A stretch of 64,000 bases of DNA from Marthasterias glacialis (Eukaryota > Echinodermata > Asteroidea > Forcipulatida > Asteriidae), in contig OU452232.1 in NCBI GenBank assembly GCA_911728455.2, positions 6,599,227-6,663,226 of the forward strand, in the 5' to 3' direction. Below, in pieces: positions 45,180 to 57,222 of this stretch (the first letter of the stretch is position 1; each line of letters opens with the position of its first letter). Made by a program: the position numbers and the translations under genes. Under the pieces are notes generated by a model. The model saw only the letters and a program-made list of their open reading frames with translations. It was not told the DNA's origin and ran no database searches.

Positions 45180-45480
45180 GTAGGGTGGTCAAAATCGCCT
45201 GTCTGTAAGGCGGTCCCAGTTGGCGTAGTAGTTTCTTTCCTCACCTTCCACCTCTAGGACTCTGGTTCGATTCCCGCCAAGGGGGGCACTATGGGGATTG
45301 GGTTTTTTTTTTTTTCGTTCAGTGCCTATCTGATTGCGTGGATTTCCCCTGGAATATTTCTCTGGGGTTTTCCTCCCACATCTAAAAACTGAAACTTCCT
45401 TCCTTGTCTTCTCTCCATGGGGTTCTTGGCTAGTATAGTAATGAAGTTCGCTTTCTGAGAGCCCGTGGACCCACAACCAG
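45180..45480 (+). mobile_element. tRNA-derived SINE of the second lineage
   Basis: B box GGTTCGATTCCCGCC followed by TTCAGTGCCTATCTGATTGC and a body with CTGGGGTTTTCCTCCC. The tail is A/T repeats at about 45,480-45,510. The B-box/body style resembles the copy at 21840. Confidence 0.6.
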
Positions 45481-45519
45481 AATTAATAAACAGAAAAATA
45501 AATAAAGAAATAAACTTAT

Positions 45520-46740
45520 TATATTTTAGTTAAGATATAAGGAACTCTTGCCACTGGGCATGCTCAATGGTTTAGCAGTCTTAAATAAAAAAAAACATTT
45601 ACTGTCGAATTTCGAGAGTTGTGAGTTTATTTATTTATTTATTTACTTTCAGGTAACAAAGACATGCACAATGCAACATACACACACCAATACACACAGG
45701 ACAAAAGTCCTTTTTAACAAAGGACCGTTTTAACAAGGGACCTTGACTAAAATCGCAAGAACTTGAATAAAACAGCAAATCACAGTCGTGTGAAACCGAT
45801 CCTAGTTAAATAATAATCAAGGACCCTCGTTATTTTTAACCGATGATAAAATCGCAACGATACGTCGTGTGAAATGATTAGGCGCCTACAACCAAGGAAC
45901 CCTTGCTATGACGATATCATTTCGCATGTGCAGACTGCGTCACTAGAAATCCTGGTTGTGTGAATAGTAAATATACAACTTTACTTCCAAGATGGCGACG
46001 TCCGGAGAAGTAATGTCTCTTGAATTTCTTGAAAGAGTCGAGGTCTACTGAATCGATGAAAAAGGCGAAAGTTTCGAGAAAAAGACTTTTGACTTCCATA
46101 ATTAAATAATACTTAATAGTAATATTGTACGATAAAAAAAAGCAGAGCACGTAAGAGCTGCGAAACACTTTGCAAAGCATTGTCAGTAGTTTTAGCATGA
46201 AAATCGCTGAAGCGGGAAAATCACTGGTAAGTAGAAGAAAGCAATCAGTAAATGGGCCCATCGCGCGGTACCAGTGAAACGTTGGATTACACAATCATGT
46301 CCTTTGACCCTCAATGGGAAACGAGGGACGTTGGAGTTGTGGTTGTTAGAAGTCGTGTGAAAGCTTGTTAAATATTCGCACTCGAACGAGGTGACAGACA
46401 AGCAGCGCCCACTACCAAGGACCTGTGTTACTGGTGCTCGTGTGAAAAGGGCTAATAATACCAAAAAACAGTAAAAGGAGACAAGCATAGGAATAATTCA
46501 AAAGCGAAATAAACCACTCATCAAAAGGTGACTCCAACAATAAAAACAAAACTTACATCCATCAACACCAATAAGTAGGACGGGAATAAATACATGACAA
46601 CTAACTATATTTTAGAGGGGATTCTCGTCACACTGGACTTGCTCGATGGCTCAGCAGTCTGAAAAAGACATTTACCATAGAATGAGAGGGTCATGAGGGT
46701 CAATCCAACTAGAGTTGATTTGTCAGCAGTACTCGGTAAG
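45520..46740. other. No gene recognised
   Basis: Contains an ATTT microsatellite (45,628-45,645) and GGGACC/AAGGACC words like those at 39.74 kb. Open frames at 45917-46294 and 46192-46488 on the minus strand have no family resemblance. Confidence 0.45.
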
Positions 46741-46744
46741 CACT

Positions 46745-47060
46745 TCTTTATGCAATTCGCCCATCACAAGGCCCAAAGGCCACTTGAGGTGTGGACTACA
46801 TTTTGAAGGGATAGAAACCTGCCACAATGCGCAGAAACGAGACATGGCGAGATATAAGCGCAAGTCTCTTCACAGCACAGGTAAGAACACAGGGAGGGGT
46901 AAATGAATCTGTTGTGAGACGAACATAACTGCCTCTTCCCCTATGTGAAGCAATTATAGTTAAGCGTCTTGTTCGAGGACACAAGTGTCATGACCGAGAA
47001 TCGAACCGACATCCTGATGACTTAGTCTGGTGCACTAAACTGCTCGGCCGCAACATGCTA
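46745..47060 (-). mobile_element. tRNA-derived SINE (family B), full-length
   Basis: Head at about 46,985-47,055 on the minus strand (CGGCCGAGCAGTTTAGTGCA, GGTTCGATTCTCGGTC), then the full family B body to the CTTCAAAATGTAG 3' end. Confidence 0.85.
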
Positions 47061-47574
47061 CTGGGCATGACAACAAGTGCCTATCACACATCGGTGAAGG
47101 GTGAAGACTACAATAATATTCCATCACTTCATCCTCAACAAACACTGTACAACCAAACTGTTAAAATGCTGTTAATAGCCTGTGCAAGAAAACAACAAAA
47201 CAATCAAAAGAAGACTTTTCAAATCCATTTAAAAAAAATTAATATTTTTTTTTTTATTCACACAAAATTCTTGTAAATATAAATACTCATGACATTTTTT
47301 ATAAGAACAATTTCATTTTTTTTTATTTTATTATTATTTTTTTATCATTAGAGGCCATTCAAAATGAACAATGTTTAAAAACTCATTTTGTTAGACACTA
47401 ATAGAGCGTAAAGGGAGTTGATTTTTTGGCTAGATATTTAGAGATCTTTTACTCTAAATGGAAAAAAAGGAAACCATATAAATATAAATAAACCATACAT
47501 CTTTAAATAAGAAAAGGTGGACAGGTATATTACAAATTATTTTGAGAACAGCAGACATTGGAAGTGGAAACCTG

Positions 47575-47980
47575 GTCTTCAATTTCATAATTAAGCTGTT
47601 GAGGCATAAAAAAAGCTCAGCAAAGAAAAATCTTGCTGAGCAGAAACAGGTCACCAGCCAAAATACCATGTAATGTATATTGTCTGTGACTGGTTCCCTG
47701 TTAATATCTGTTTAGCAGATATATGATCTAAGCACAATCTTCTGCTTAAACAACATTACCAAATTGGGCCCAGCCAGGGTCGAATTTCATAAAGCTGCTT
47801 CAGCACAAAACTACTGCTTAACAATTTCCTGCTAAGTAAACATGAGCAGGATACCACTCACCGTTGTTACATGGTATTTTGGCTGGTAACCTTGTTCTGG
47901 TAAGCACATTTGTTTCGTACTCAACTACTTTTTGTGCTTAGAGCAAGATATTTAAGCAGCTCTATGAAATTGTGCCCAGG
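47575..47980. repeat. Two palindromic AAGCAGCTC-type repeats in opposite phase
   Basis: Copies 47575-47770 and 47771-47980 meet at TTGGGCCCAGCCAGGGTCGA. Both have CAGCCAAAATACCATGT or its inverse. Confidence 0.82.
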
Positions 47981-49062
47981 TATTGTTGGTCAATATATGT
48001 CAGTATTTTTTCAAGACAGATTATCCCCCCCCCTACAACCCATGGCTCCGCCCTTTCCAATCCAACCCTGCACATTAGTATTGTATCTCTTACAACCTGT
48101 CCTTGCAATGTTTTTACACCACTTAGTAAATTAGATGCTAAGATCAGACGCATATACTCAATTTATGATTTCCATTTTGATATGGATATAATTCTGTGTG
48201 TATGTGTGTGTGTGTGTCCAGGCCCCCGTCACAATTATGCTGCACCGTTCCCTAGACGGCCTCTGCAAATTTGCTGTTCTAGAAACGCGTATTTTCACGG
48301 ATGCCTCAGAGACCTCCAAAAACGATGCAAGATTACAACTGACAACGTCGTGTCCCAGTAACCTCAATTTTATTCTATTTTTTTTTGTATGTTTTTTTTT
48401 TTCCTTCCTTTTTTTTTTTTTCTTCTTCTGTGTGTTATGTTGGAGCAGGGCTCCCCAACCATACAGAAGGAGGACCTGAGCCGAAGTGATTGAACGGGAA
48501 TGGCGATAAATCGTCATTGGGGTCTGTCAGTGAGCTCGCACACAATATCAAGTTATCGAGCGGTCTGGCGTGGCTGCAAAAAAAACGAGCACGTGGGCAG
48601 GCATTAAGGCCACTACAACTGATTGCAATAAATAAGATATGAGGGTATATGTGACAGATCACGAAGGAATTTATGCGAGTGTGATACAGTTTGAATCTCC
48701 CTCCCCCCCCCACAACCTTTTCGGTTCCCTATTGTAAAATCCTGACTGACATTGTTGCAACTTGTGCACGTTCACAATTCACATGGTGCATACTGATTTA
48801 TACTACATTATGTACAGTTCACATCAGTTCCGAGCTATGTAGTTAAATAGTTGAATAGGCGGCCATTTTGAAAAATGGCCGCCAAGGCCACCAGAGGCAA
48901 ATTCAGGGATGGCATAATGTCTAAATTTTCAAGTCTTGGTATAAACTACCAAGTTTCATGCTTTTACCACCAAGTGAACAAAGTTCGCCCCTATCCTCTG
49001 AGCTACAAGGTGATGGGGACTTAAAACCTACTCCGGCATTTCCGTGGTACAGGGGTACACAA
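47981..49062. other. No gene recognised; microsatellites
   Basis: A TG tract at about 48,197-48,216 and a long T/C-rich tract at 48,375-48,428. Nothing coding supported. Confidence 0.45.
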
Positions 49063-49503
49063 TAGACCGATCCATTAAGCCCCGCCTACCTCAGCAACTG
49101 CCTAGCAACAGCGCATGGCGTGACTTTCTTGCCACGATCGCATTGGTGGTTCGGTTGATACACACACACAGACATGGTTTTTGTGAACAATATGGATTTA
49201 TTTCCGTGGCATTTTGAACAGTGGCTTGAGTCCAAAGAACAATGCAGACAGGAACGCTGTTAAACCACTGTACAAGGAAAACTGCTGTGGGATTTGCACC
49301 ACCAGAAATACGAAAAAATAAAAGCTAAATAAAAGTAAGTACATTTGTGTGTGCTGTTGTGTGTCAGAACAATGGCAGCAGTTTGTCTACTTTTCTAATG
49401 GATTTTTAACGTGTCGGACATTTGTCGGACTTTCAGTGGCGTTGGTCAAGGCTATGATTGGTCAATACGTCAGTAGGCGGGGCTTCATGGACCGGTCTAT
49501 TAT
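49063..49503. mobile_element. Non-autonomous DNA transposon with TIRs, copy 2
   Basis: The ends ATAGACCGATCCATTAAGCC and GGCTTCATGGACCGGTCTAT are inverted. The interior matches the copy at 2938-3397, including CAGTGGCGTT and TGATTGGTCAATACGT. Confidence 0.85.
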
Positions 49504-49584
49504 ACCAAAGATAACTTTCTGAATGAGGTGCGAGAGGTCACGATGTAATGAAGTATTTTTGCCCAATTGTTTGTTTAGCTTATA

Positions 49585-49711
49585 ATAATAATCGGCTTTT
49601 CCAAAGTATGATCATTGCGCTTCGAACATTATTACCCCTGCTTACTGGGCCAATTGCATGTCATTCCTTAAACCATCTCAGCTCCCTGGAGAGTTTTCAG
49701 CCTGTATACTT
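49585..49711 (-). mobile_element. SINE family C fragment
   Basis: ATTACCCCTGCTTACTGGGC and CATCTCAGCTCCCTGGAGAG match 20380-20455. Confidence 0.6.
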
Positions 49712-49890
49712 GCAGGCCTAATTGCTTCGTTCTTGAAAGGGCAAGGGGCACCAAGGCATTTTCTTCTTGATGAATAAAGGGCACCTCAATGAGAAAATTG
49801 TACATTTCTATTGGAACATTTCAAGGGCACCAAGGCAAATGCCCAGGGGCAACGGAGGCAAATGCCTCCGTGAAGTATCCGGCCTATACT
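49712..49890. mobile_element. MITE with AGGCCTGAT-type termini, copy 2
   Basis: Starts AGGCCTAATTGCTTCGTTC and ends CCGTGAAGTATCCGGCCT. Confidence 0.82.
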
Positions 49891-50103
49891 TGCCTTCTCC
49901 TATGCTGTCACTGAGCAATCAGACAAAACACTAAAATTAAAATATTAATACTAAAGTAATTATGGAGTAAGTATAAAAAGTAATGTACACATATGTAACA
50001 GAAGACAGAAACACATGGACAGGAGAATGACAAAATAACAAATCTCTTTATCTACATACAGGTTCCACCTACATGCCATCTCTGACCCCTCACGATTGTG
50101 CAA

Positions 50104-50294
50104 AGCAAAAACCAGGCCCGATACTTCACAGAGGCAACAGAGACAATTGCCTCCGTTGCCCCTTGGTCATTGCCTTTGTGCCCTTGAAATGCTCCAATAG
50201 AAATTGACAATTTCCTCATAGAGGTTGCCCTTTATCAAGAAGAAAATGCCTTGGCGCCCATGCCCTTTCAAGAACGAAGCAACCAGGCCTGAAA
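50104..50294. mobile_element. MITE with AGGCCTGAT-type termini, copy 3 (inverted)
   Basis: Starts CCCGATACTTCACAGAGGC and ends AAGAACGAAGCAACCAGGCCTG, the opposite orientation to copy 2 only 200 bp away. Confidence 0.82.
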
Positions 50295-50401
50295 AACTCA
50301 TGTTTTGTTTTCTGGGCATTCAGGAAATTGGAATGAAAAAATGTGTCATATAAATACAATGACAAAAAAAATGTGACTTTTTGTTTGTCTTTTGTTACAG
50401 A

Positions 50402-50925
50402 TTAAAGAGGATGGCCCATGGTGATTGATGTTGACGTTATTGTTTAGTTTTCTGCTTTCTATAATTATTGCATCGGACAAACTTCTCTTTTGTGACATTA
50501 AATTGACAAAAGAAGTGATATTTGCAATGCAGGGAGTTTTTACTCCTTTGACTAGCCCGCCGTCTAAATTTATCCAAATCCCGGCAATGAGGTCAGCAAA
50601 CAAATCATGACGTCACTGGAAGTACTGAATCCCAGGATGGTCTGCACTGAGCAATGCTTCAATGAGTAACAACAAACGGCCATTTGACCGAGGAGTACTC
50701 CCTACGACGTCACTATTCTTTAGAATTTCTGGAGACAACTTTCAGGCACTGACTGCGCAGTTGTTCTGATTTTGGCTCGAGGTTGGCGGTGAAAAGAGGC
50801 TCGGAAACTGCCTATGTAAAGGAATAACCATGCATTCTATAATTCTGTCACCATTTTTTCGTGGTAGATATAGGATGTAAAACTTTTTTTAAAGAGAGAC
50901 TTCTAGCGTGGCCCATCCTCTTTAA
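50402..50925. mobile_element. 525-bp MITE with TTAAAGAGGATGGCCCA TIRs
   Basis: The right end is TGGCCCATCCTCTTTAA. TTAA borders as in the 23174 element. Short open frames inside are not supported as genes. Confidence 0.8.
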
Positions 50926-51103
50926 CATACTTAATCACCTTAAGGGCACCCAATACTTGGATGGCTTATAATTGGCTGTTAATTGTCCTTTCGAGTCTAC
51001 TGCATTATATTGGGATAAGGTTAAGGCAAAACAAAGCAATCCAGTAGTAATTTCCTGCCATCCAAAGACGACATTTATGTCCGCGTTACGAACGTAGATA
51101 TCT

Positions 51104-51168
51104 AGGCCTGATTGCTTCGTTCTTGAATTGCCTCCGTTGCCTCCGTGAAGTATCAGGCCTGGAAATCT
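51104..51168. mobile_element. Internally deleted AGGCCTGAT MITE
   Basis: Both termini are present (AGGCCTGATTGCTTCGTTCT and GAAGTATCAGGCCT) with the middle missing, leaving about 65 bp. Confidence 0.75.
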
Positions 51169-51710
51169 TGAGGAGGATCCCCATTACAATTTCTTGAAAA
51201 CACGTTCCTTTTGTCTTAAAGCTAATCTTCAAGAGCCTTTAATTGAACACAAGACAAAACTATTGGGCCCTACAGTTGCCTTATTGTTCAGTGTTTCCCT
51301 AAAATGTCACACAAATGTACCCCTTTGTTATGAAAATACCCACATTTCGCATATATGATATACAACAAAACGAAGGCACTCACATGTATCAAGCGCCGAA
51401 TTCACCCTTTTATTTTTTGAGACGCCCCCAGGACCCATTTTCATGGCACTGCTTACCACAGGATTGCGCACTCACGCCAGGGTTGAATTTGGGAAGAAAA
51501 CCCATAAGACCGCAGGGCTTGTTGCAAAAAATGTTTACTGGAGCCAGCAAATGGAGGTCATGTCAACATGCCGTTGAGTAAAAACGGACTACCAGCACAA
51601 CGGTCGCCCGGAGCGTGAACAGAGTACCCATTCACCGTGCAATGTTTCGTTTAGCTCACACAAAGAGGACAGACGGTGTTGACTATTTTGCCGATTTTTG
51701 TCCATTCTGC

Positions 51711-51779
51711 GGGGGGGGGGGGGGGGGGGGGGTTATTGTGTACTCCCCGATTCCAGACCCCCCCCCCCCCCCCCCCCCC
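51711..51779. repeat. G22 and C22 runs forming a possible all-GC hairpin
   Basis: Twenty-two G at 51711-51732 and twenty-two C at 51758-51779 with 25 bp between. CGATTCCA occurs both before and after the C run. Confidence 0.85.
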
Positions 51780-52869
51780 GATTCCAAGAAGAGGATTACG
51801 AGACATCGAGAGCCTTCCACCATTGTTTATTCATTGTATTTCGGCTCACGGTGGCAAGTCAGAGTGAACCGTGCTTTCCAGCATCGGTTCTAAATTGAGG
51901 AACAATCCTCGGCCTGGTGGACCAGTTCATGTACTCCCGCTGGAACATTGAACCGATCCAATCAGAACGTTCCTACTACTTGGACTTTTGAGATGTTCCC
52001 GAAGGCAAAAACTACCTTGCCCTCACAAGAGTGAAGCATCGTGCCCATAAACATCTGTAAATTTAAGGCTATAATTTCTGGTCAGACTTTGTTTTGAATT
52101 ACCCTACGAATGTTGTTAAATTGAATTTCCAATGGCATCCAACAGTCTACAAAAAAAAAACCTCGTCGTCGTAATAATGTGTAAGTTGTTAGCATCCTGC
52201 TCACTTCATATTCAATTAACACCAAGCGTAGTGTTTGTTACACGATACATCCTACTTTAGGAAAAACAGACAAGGCACAGGATGGTACACCAGCCTGAAA
52301 GAAAATCTGTTAACTCCATGGACAAATTAAGGGGACCTTGAAACTGAAGATGTGCTAGAACAAACAGCATCAGGGCTCGAATTTTACACTGGACCGCAGG
52401 CCCGAGGCCAGTGATTTTAGCCTCGGGCCAGTAAACTCATGACCGGCTGTCTTGTGTTTTTTCAATTGAATTAACAATACCTCACTCAGTGTGTAATGTA
52501 TTGACAATAGATGTAATAAATACCTTTCAATTCTGTTGAGTAACGAAGTATACTTAACAGTAACACCCGTAATACAAATGAGTATAAACCTTCTCTTAAT
52601 ACATGTCTCAGTGCTTAATTGTTCAAAATAAAAACAGTTAAATTCATGTTAAACTAGGTCACCAAATTTTCTCCAAATTCGAGCCCTGAGCATGGCCACG
52701 GTGTTACCACTGTAGGGCTGAAACCTAGGCACTCAGTGCACGTCATCACATCGGTGCAAATTGTTGCAAACATCACCGGGATAAGGATATTTTTTATCCT
52801 GGGCGCTGTTTGCTATCAACGACAACTAAATCTACGTCGACCCTAATCCTTCCAGATCTTTCCTCTTCG
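51780..52869. other. No gene recognised
   Basis: Unique-looking sequence. Nothing supported. Confidence 0.4.
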
Positions 52870-53040
52870 CCAAAGTGAGGAACGCTGAAAAAGGAAGGAC
52901 TAAGGGAGGCTGTAGGCCCAAATCACAATTGCTTATCACTGGGTCAGGCATTCCAATCTTATCTAAGTCCAAACTTGTTGGTGTGGAGTGACATAGGAGA
53001 GGAGGATATTGGAGGATTGAGGTCACCTGCAGGCAGAAAG
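52870..53040 (-). repeat. Dispersed repeat (CTCCAATATCCTCCTCTCC family), reverse copy
   Basis: The reverse complement matches 10545-10620 closely, including TGGAATGCCTGACCCAGTG. Confidence 0.7.
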
Positions 53041-54374
53041 GCCTGGGGAGTAAGGGTTAAGTAAGAATTTACACTCACAACAACTACTTTGACAGGTCTC
53101 GCATTTGGGGAACAGACCAAAGGGAGTACCTTCCACATTTTTACTGGACGAGAATTGTTTACAAGACCAGAATCAAAATGAGAAAACAAATTTTTTTCTT
53201 TAACCAGTATGCATCGGCTGAGGTGAATAAAAAGCAAACGTTATCCCTGCCTTGAAATGGAAGCCGTGTAAAGACGCCATTATGGTTGTGTAAAAAGGTT
53301 GTGCAGTCATTCAACTACGTAGCGTGCACACCACACAAACGCCGTCTAATGCTTCGTTTCAGCCACACAAGGACAAAAATAGGTCTTGAATATATTGGCA
53401 TTTTGTGGCATCGAGAGATGGTTTTTTGTGTAATCCCCGATTATAGACCTTTGTCCTTTGTGCCAGCGGTACCCTCATGAAAAAAAAAAGATTGCGGCAA
53501 TTCTGAATTCTTCCGCCAAAAGAGTCCCACCAGGGGGACGAGACAAAAAATTCCCGGCGGTAACTGGCTAAAACAAGCACTCAGAGAAGATTTATCTGAT
53601 TTGTCCTGTGCTTGATTATACTTCGATACTCAACAGAATTGAAAGATTTCGATCATTGACATTGATTACTGACTCCAAGTCAGCATTTCAACATGGTTTT
53701 TTTTATTTATTATTATTTTCAAGATATTGCACTGCGAAGTATTGATATTCAGGCATGCAATTTGGACTTAACAAAAAACGAGGAAATTCCAATCTTTACA
53801 AGACTCTGTACAGTGTTTTTCCATTTTCAATGGCATGAGTGTGAGGTGAAAAAAGAGGGAATCAGCTGATCTGAGAAAAAAGTTGCATGCCTGAATACTC
53901 AATTGAAAAACACTGCTAGACTTGTCTGATCATAAATTTCCTGGCCCGAAGCTAACTTCACTGGCCCTGCTTAATTTCTGGCGTGAAAATTACCACGCAT
54001 TTATGAACTTCACAGTGGCGAGTTTCCTTGACCAATTAGGAATCCGCAAATGGGCATGGGGTGGACACAGCCTGGGACCAATTTCTAAAACCTCTGAAGC
54101 AGGAGATAAGCAAAAATTAGCTGTGCACCAGCCATGGACAATATACACTACATGGTATTTTGGCTGGTGACCCAATTCTGCTAAGCAAGACTTTTCTGGC
54201 TTGAAGAAATTGCTGTGATTTACTGTTTAAAATAAGCAATTGTCCCTGATAATTTTAATCATGATATGCAAATTGATGTAGATTATGGAAATTAATTGGT
54301 AAAAATAGCAAGGCCTATGCAACAATGGGAGAAATGAGGGCTACATTAACAACAGAACAATCCCCACAAAGGCC
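53041..54374. other. No gene recognised
   Basis: Includes a partial palindromic-family fragment at about 54,110-54,200. Nothing coding supported. Confidence 0.4.
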
Positions 54375-54740
54375 TCAGGGCCTAATTTCATATTAAGCAG
54401 AAATAATGGCTTAACAATTCTCTTCCAGTTAAAAAAATAAATAAATAGGCAGGATACTAGTCATAGGGTACCTGTGACATTGTATTTTAGCTGGTAACCT
54501 GATTCTGGTTAAACCTTTTTTCTTGTGCTTAGCTACACTTTGTGCTGTAAGCAGCCAAATTTCATAGAGCTGCAGGAAGTTTTTCAAAAGATTTTCTGCT
54601 GAGCAAAAATGGAGCAAGATACCAGTCACTAATGGTACATGTGACATGGTATTTTGGCTTGGTCACCTTCTCATGGTCAGCATAATTATTTTTTGCTTAG
54701 CTACTTTTGAACTACTTTTTTTTTTTTGACATTGGGACCA
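54375..54740. repeat. Two palindromic AAGCAGCTC-type repeats
   Basis: Copies at about 54380-54555 and 54552-54740 share CAGGATACTAGTCATAGG/CAAGATACCAGTCACTAA and GTATTTTAGCTGGTAACC words. Confidence 0.8.
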
Positions 54741-54929
54741 GGCAATTTTTAACTGTAACCTGCAGTCAAAAGGAGCACTCAGGCAGCACGTGAGACATTT
54801 TCCTGCCAGCATCTTACCAGATCCCCGAGAAAAATTATGTAGAAATTAAAATGTGATTTGGTTTCTTCTTTGGCGGTTGCCCCAGAAAACCGATTGCCTG
54901 TGAATTGCCTTGTGCAACATAGCCCTAAT

Positions 54930-55390
54930 GATGACGCAATCTTAATTTCTAAAAAAGACGTCTGCAAACGGGCGTCTGCCTTTTTCCCCCGACTTTGAAG
55001 GTTTCATCCCATCAGCCTGAGAAACTCAGTTCGAATTTCCAAAACCCCACGGGCAGGTGCACAATAACCAACTGTCATTTTTCGGAGGCAACACAGAGAG
55101 AGAGAGAGACCCCAAGTTCTTTCAATGTCACATGTTCCCCTTTGATGTTTGACTAACGCACGCCATAAAGAGAGTGACCGTAAAACGTGGACGGACGCGC
55201 TGTGCACGAGATAAAGGGAATCTTTTATCTACCGCTGTATCTTTAGAACCAGACCCAAGCGCCGCTATTCCCCTAATGCACCGTGCTCTAGTTTTTAATC
55301 TCTCCGAGGGAGGGGAAGGAAAAAAAACCTTGTTTTGTTTCGCCCGATTTTTTCCCGCGATGCATTATGTAGGCCAAAGGTACTAGTATT
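54930..55390. promoter_or_regulatory. Candidate conserved noncoding element (dve upstream region)
   Basis: Complex, non-repeat sequence between repeat blocks. It has GATA-type sites (AGATAAAGGG near 55209, CTTTTATCTACC near 55225, GTATCTTTAG), GCCATAAAG near 55162, and TAATCT at 55296. No supported frame. Enhancer status is inferred from composition only. Confidence 0.3.
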
Positions 55391-55949
55391 TCATTCAAAT
55401 CCTCCATGAGTTATTATTTTGATTTATTGTAATTGGCAAATTGTCAGAAGAGGTGCGTGGACATGTTTCTTGTCTCTGGTTTAGAGTTACATGATTTAAA
55501 AAGGTTTTATTTTCAGAATGCCGTCTTTTGTGCTATTAGTGAGTTTTACTTTAATATCTCGCACATTTTTCTTCGAGGAATTTTCTGGTACAAAATTGTT
55601 TGTATTATCAGTATTATTGGATGGTTTGCCTTTAGAAAAACTCATGTCCAATAAATCCCTGAGTCAAAAATAAGGCAGTTCTTGGAAATGGCATTAAAAT
55701 TAGGCAGCTCCTGGAAATTGCTGTCTTTTGTGCTATTGTCTGTGCTCAGCAAATTGCTATGCTTTCGCAACCTCATAGTATTGGAGCAATTTTTTGCTGA
55801 GTAGACAAACTTACCGAGTGTTTTCTGCTAAGCAGGACAACAAAAATATGAATCGAATTTCAAAAGAGACACAGGAAAAAATGTTCCCAGTTATAGTTTG
55901 TTTGTTTCATTTTACTCCGCTATTACAAAATACAGATAAAACACAAATT
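55391..55949. other. No gene recognised
   Basis: AT-rich. Nothing supported. Confidence 0.4.
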
Positions 55950-56255
55950 TCATTAAGCTATTAAACAGAGTACCAGCCAAACAGCCATATGGTTTGTATT
56001 GTTTGTGACACATTCCTATCTAATTTGTGCTCATAAGGGCTTTAGGAATCTGTGCCCAGGGCCAAATTTCGTAGAGCTGGTTTAGCAGGAAATTTGTCAT
56101 AAAAAATTGTCTGCTAAGCAAAAAGGAGCAGGATACCAGTCAAAAATTGGACATGGTTTTTTTAGCTGGCAACCTTCTCATGGTCAGCATAGTTATTTTT
56201 TGCTAAGCTACTTTTTAACTACTTTTTTTAAGAAGCTCTATGAGGTTGGGCCATT
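55950..56255. repeat. Palindromic AAGCAGCTC-type repeats, decayed
   Basis: Two partial copies meeting near 56,060 (GCCAAATTTCGTAGAGCTG), with GCAGGATACCAGTC and AGCTCTATGAGGTTGGGCC. Confidence 0.75.
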
Positions 56256-57047
56256 GATACGACAGAACTGGAGGGAAAACATTTCCAGTTAAAAACATAA
56301 ACCTGTATTTGTAAATTCTGTAAAAAATCAAATAGTTTGTAAAAAAAAGACAAAAATGGTGAGACTATTTGAGGAACTGGATTTCACTACTTAAACTACT
56401 CCTCTGAGTATGTGTTTAAAAGAATAGGGAGAAAAACACAGGACACTTTGCAAGCACTTGTTAGGATTCTATCTTTACCAAATGCATACAATATTCAGGA
56501 TGTGGTTGTAAAGTAAGAGATGACCTTCGGCAGGAATAAAGGAAACATTTTTTTCATTTGTGAAAATTTTACCAGGACGGGAACTCTGAATGGCGGCTCA
56601 TCAAACAATAATGTATACTCATCAAGGTAAAGGAGGTGGGGTCTTGGTGGGGGGGGGGAACGGGGGCACAGGTTGCGTGTGTGTGTGTGGGGGGATACTG
56701 TTTGCATGATTTTCAACCTTGCTTCCAGAGGTTAGGGGGTACTGTTTACATGATTTTCAACCTTGCTTCAGAAGGGTTTTCTTTTTTCTTTGGGGGGGGG
56801 GGTGGGGGGGAGTACTGTCAGCATATTTTTAAACTTTGCTTTCAAGTTACACCTTACAATACCATATGTGGAATCCAGGTTACTGGATTTTTGGAAGTAT
56901 GTCAAGAACTCACTCTACTTCCCACAAATCCCTGAAAAATAAATTCCCTCTGACTTTACAGGGTACACTACACTATGAGAACAAAATCATGCACCAGGCA
57001 TCATGAGTAACTTGTAAACCCAGAACTTTTTTAGAAATTAAACATCA

Positions 57048-57222
57048 GGCCCGATGCTTCACGGAGGCAACAGAGGCAGTTGCCTTCGTTGCCCCTGGTC
57101 ATTTCCCTTGGTGCCCTTGAAATGTTCCAATAGAAATTTACAATTTCCTCATAGAGGCGCCCTTAAACAGTAAAAACGCCTTGGTGCCCTTGCCCTTTCA
57201 AGAACAAAACAATCAGGCCTGC
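57048..57222. mobile_element. MITE with AGGCCTGAT-type termini, copy 4
   Basis: Starts CAGGCCCGATGCTTCACGG and ends AAGAACAAAACAATCAGGCCTG. Confidence 0.82.

Noticed and set aside
51615-51893. Gly/Pro-rich open frames
   Set aside because: They arise from the G22 and C22 homopolymers.
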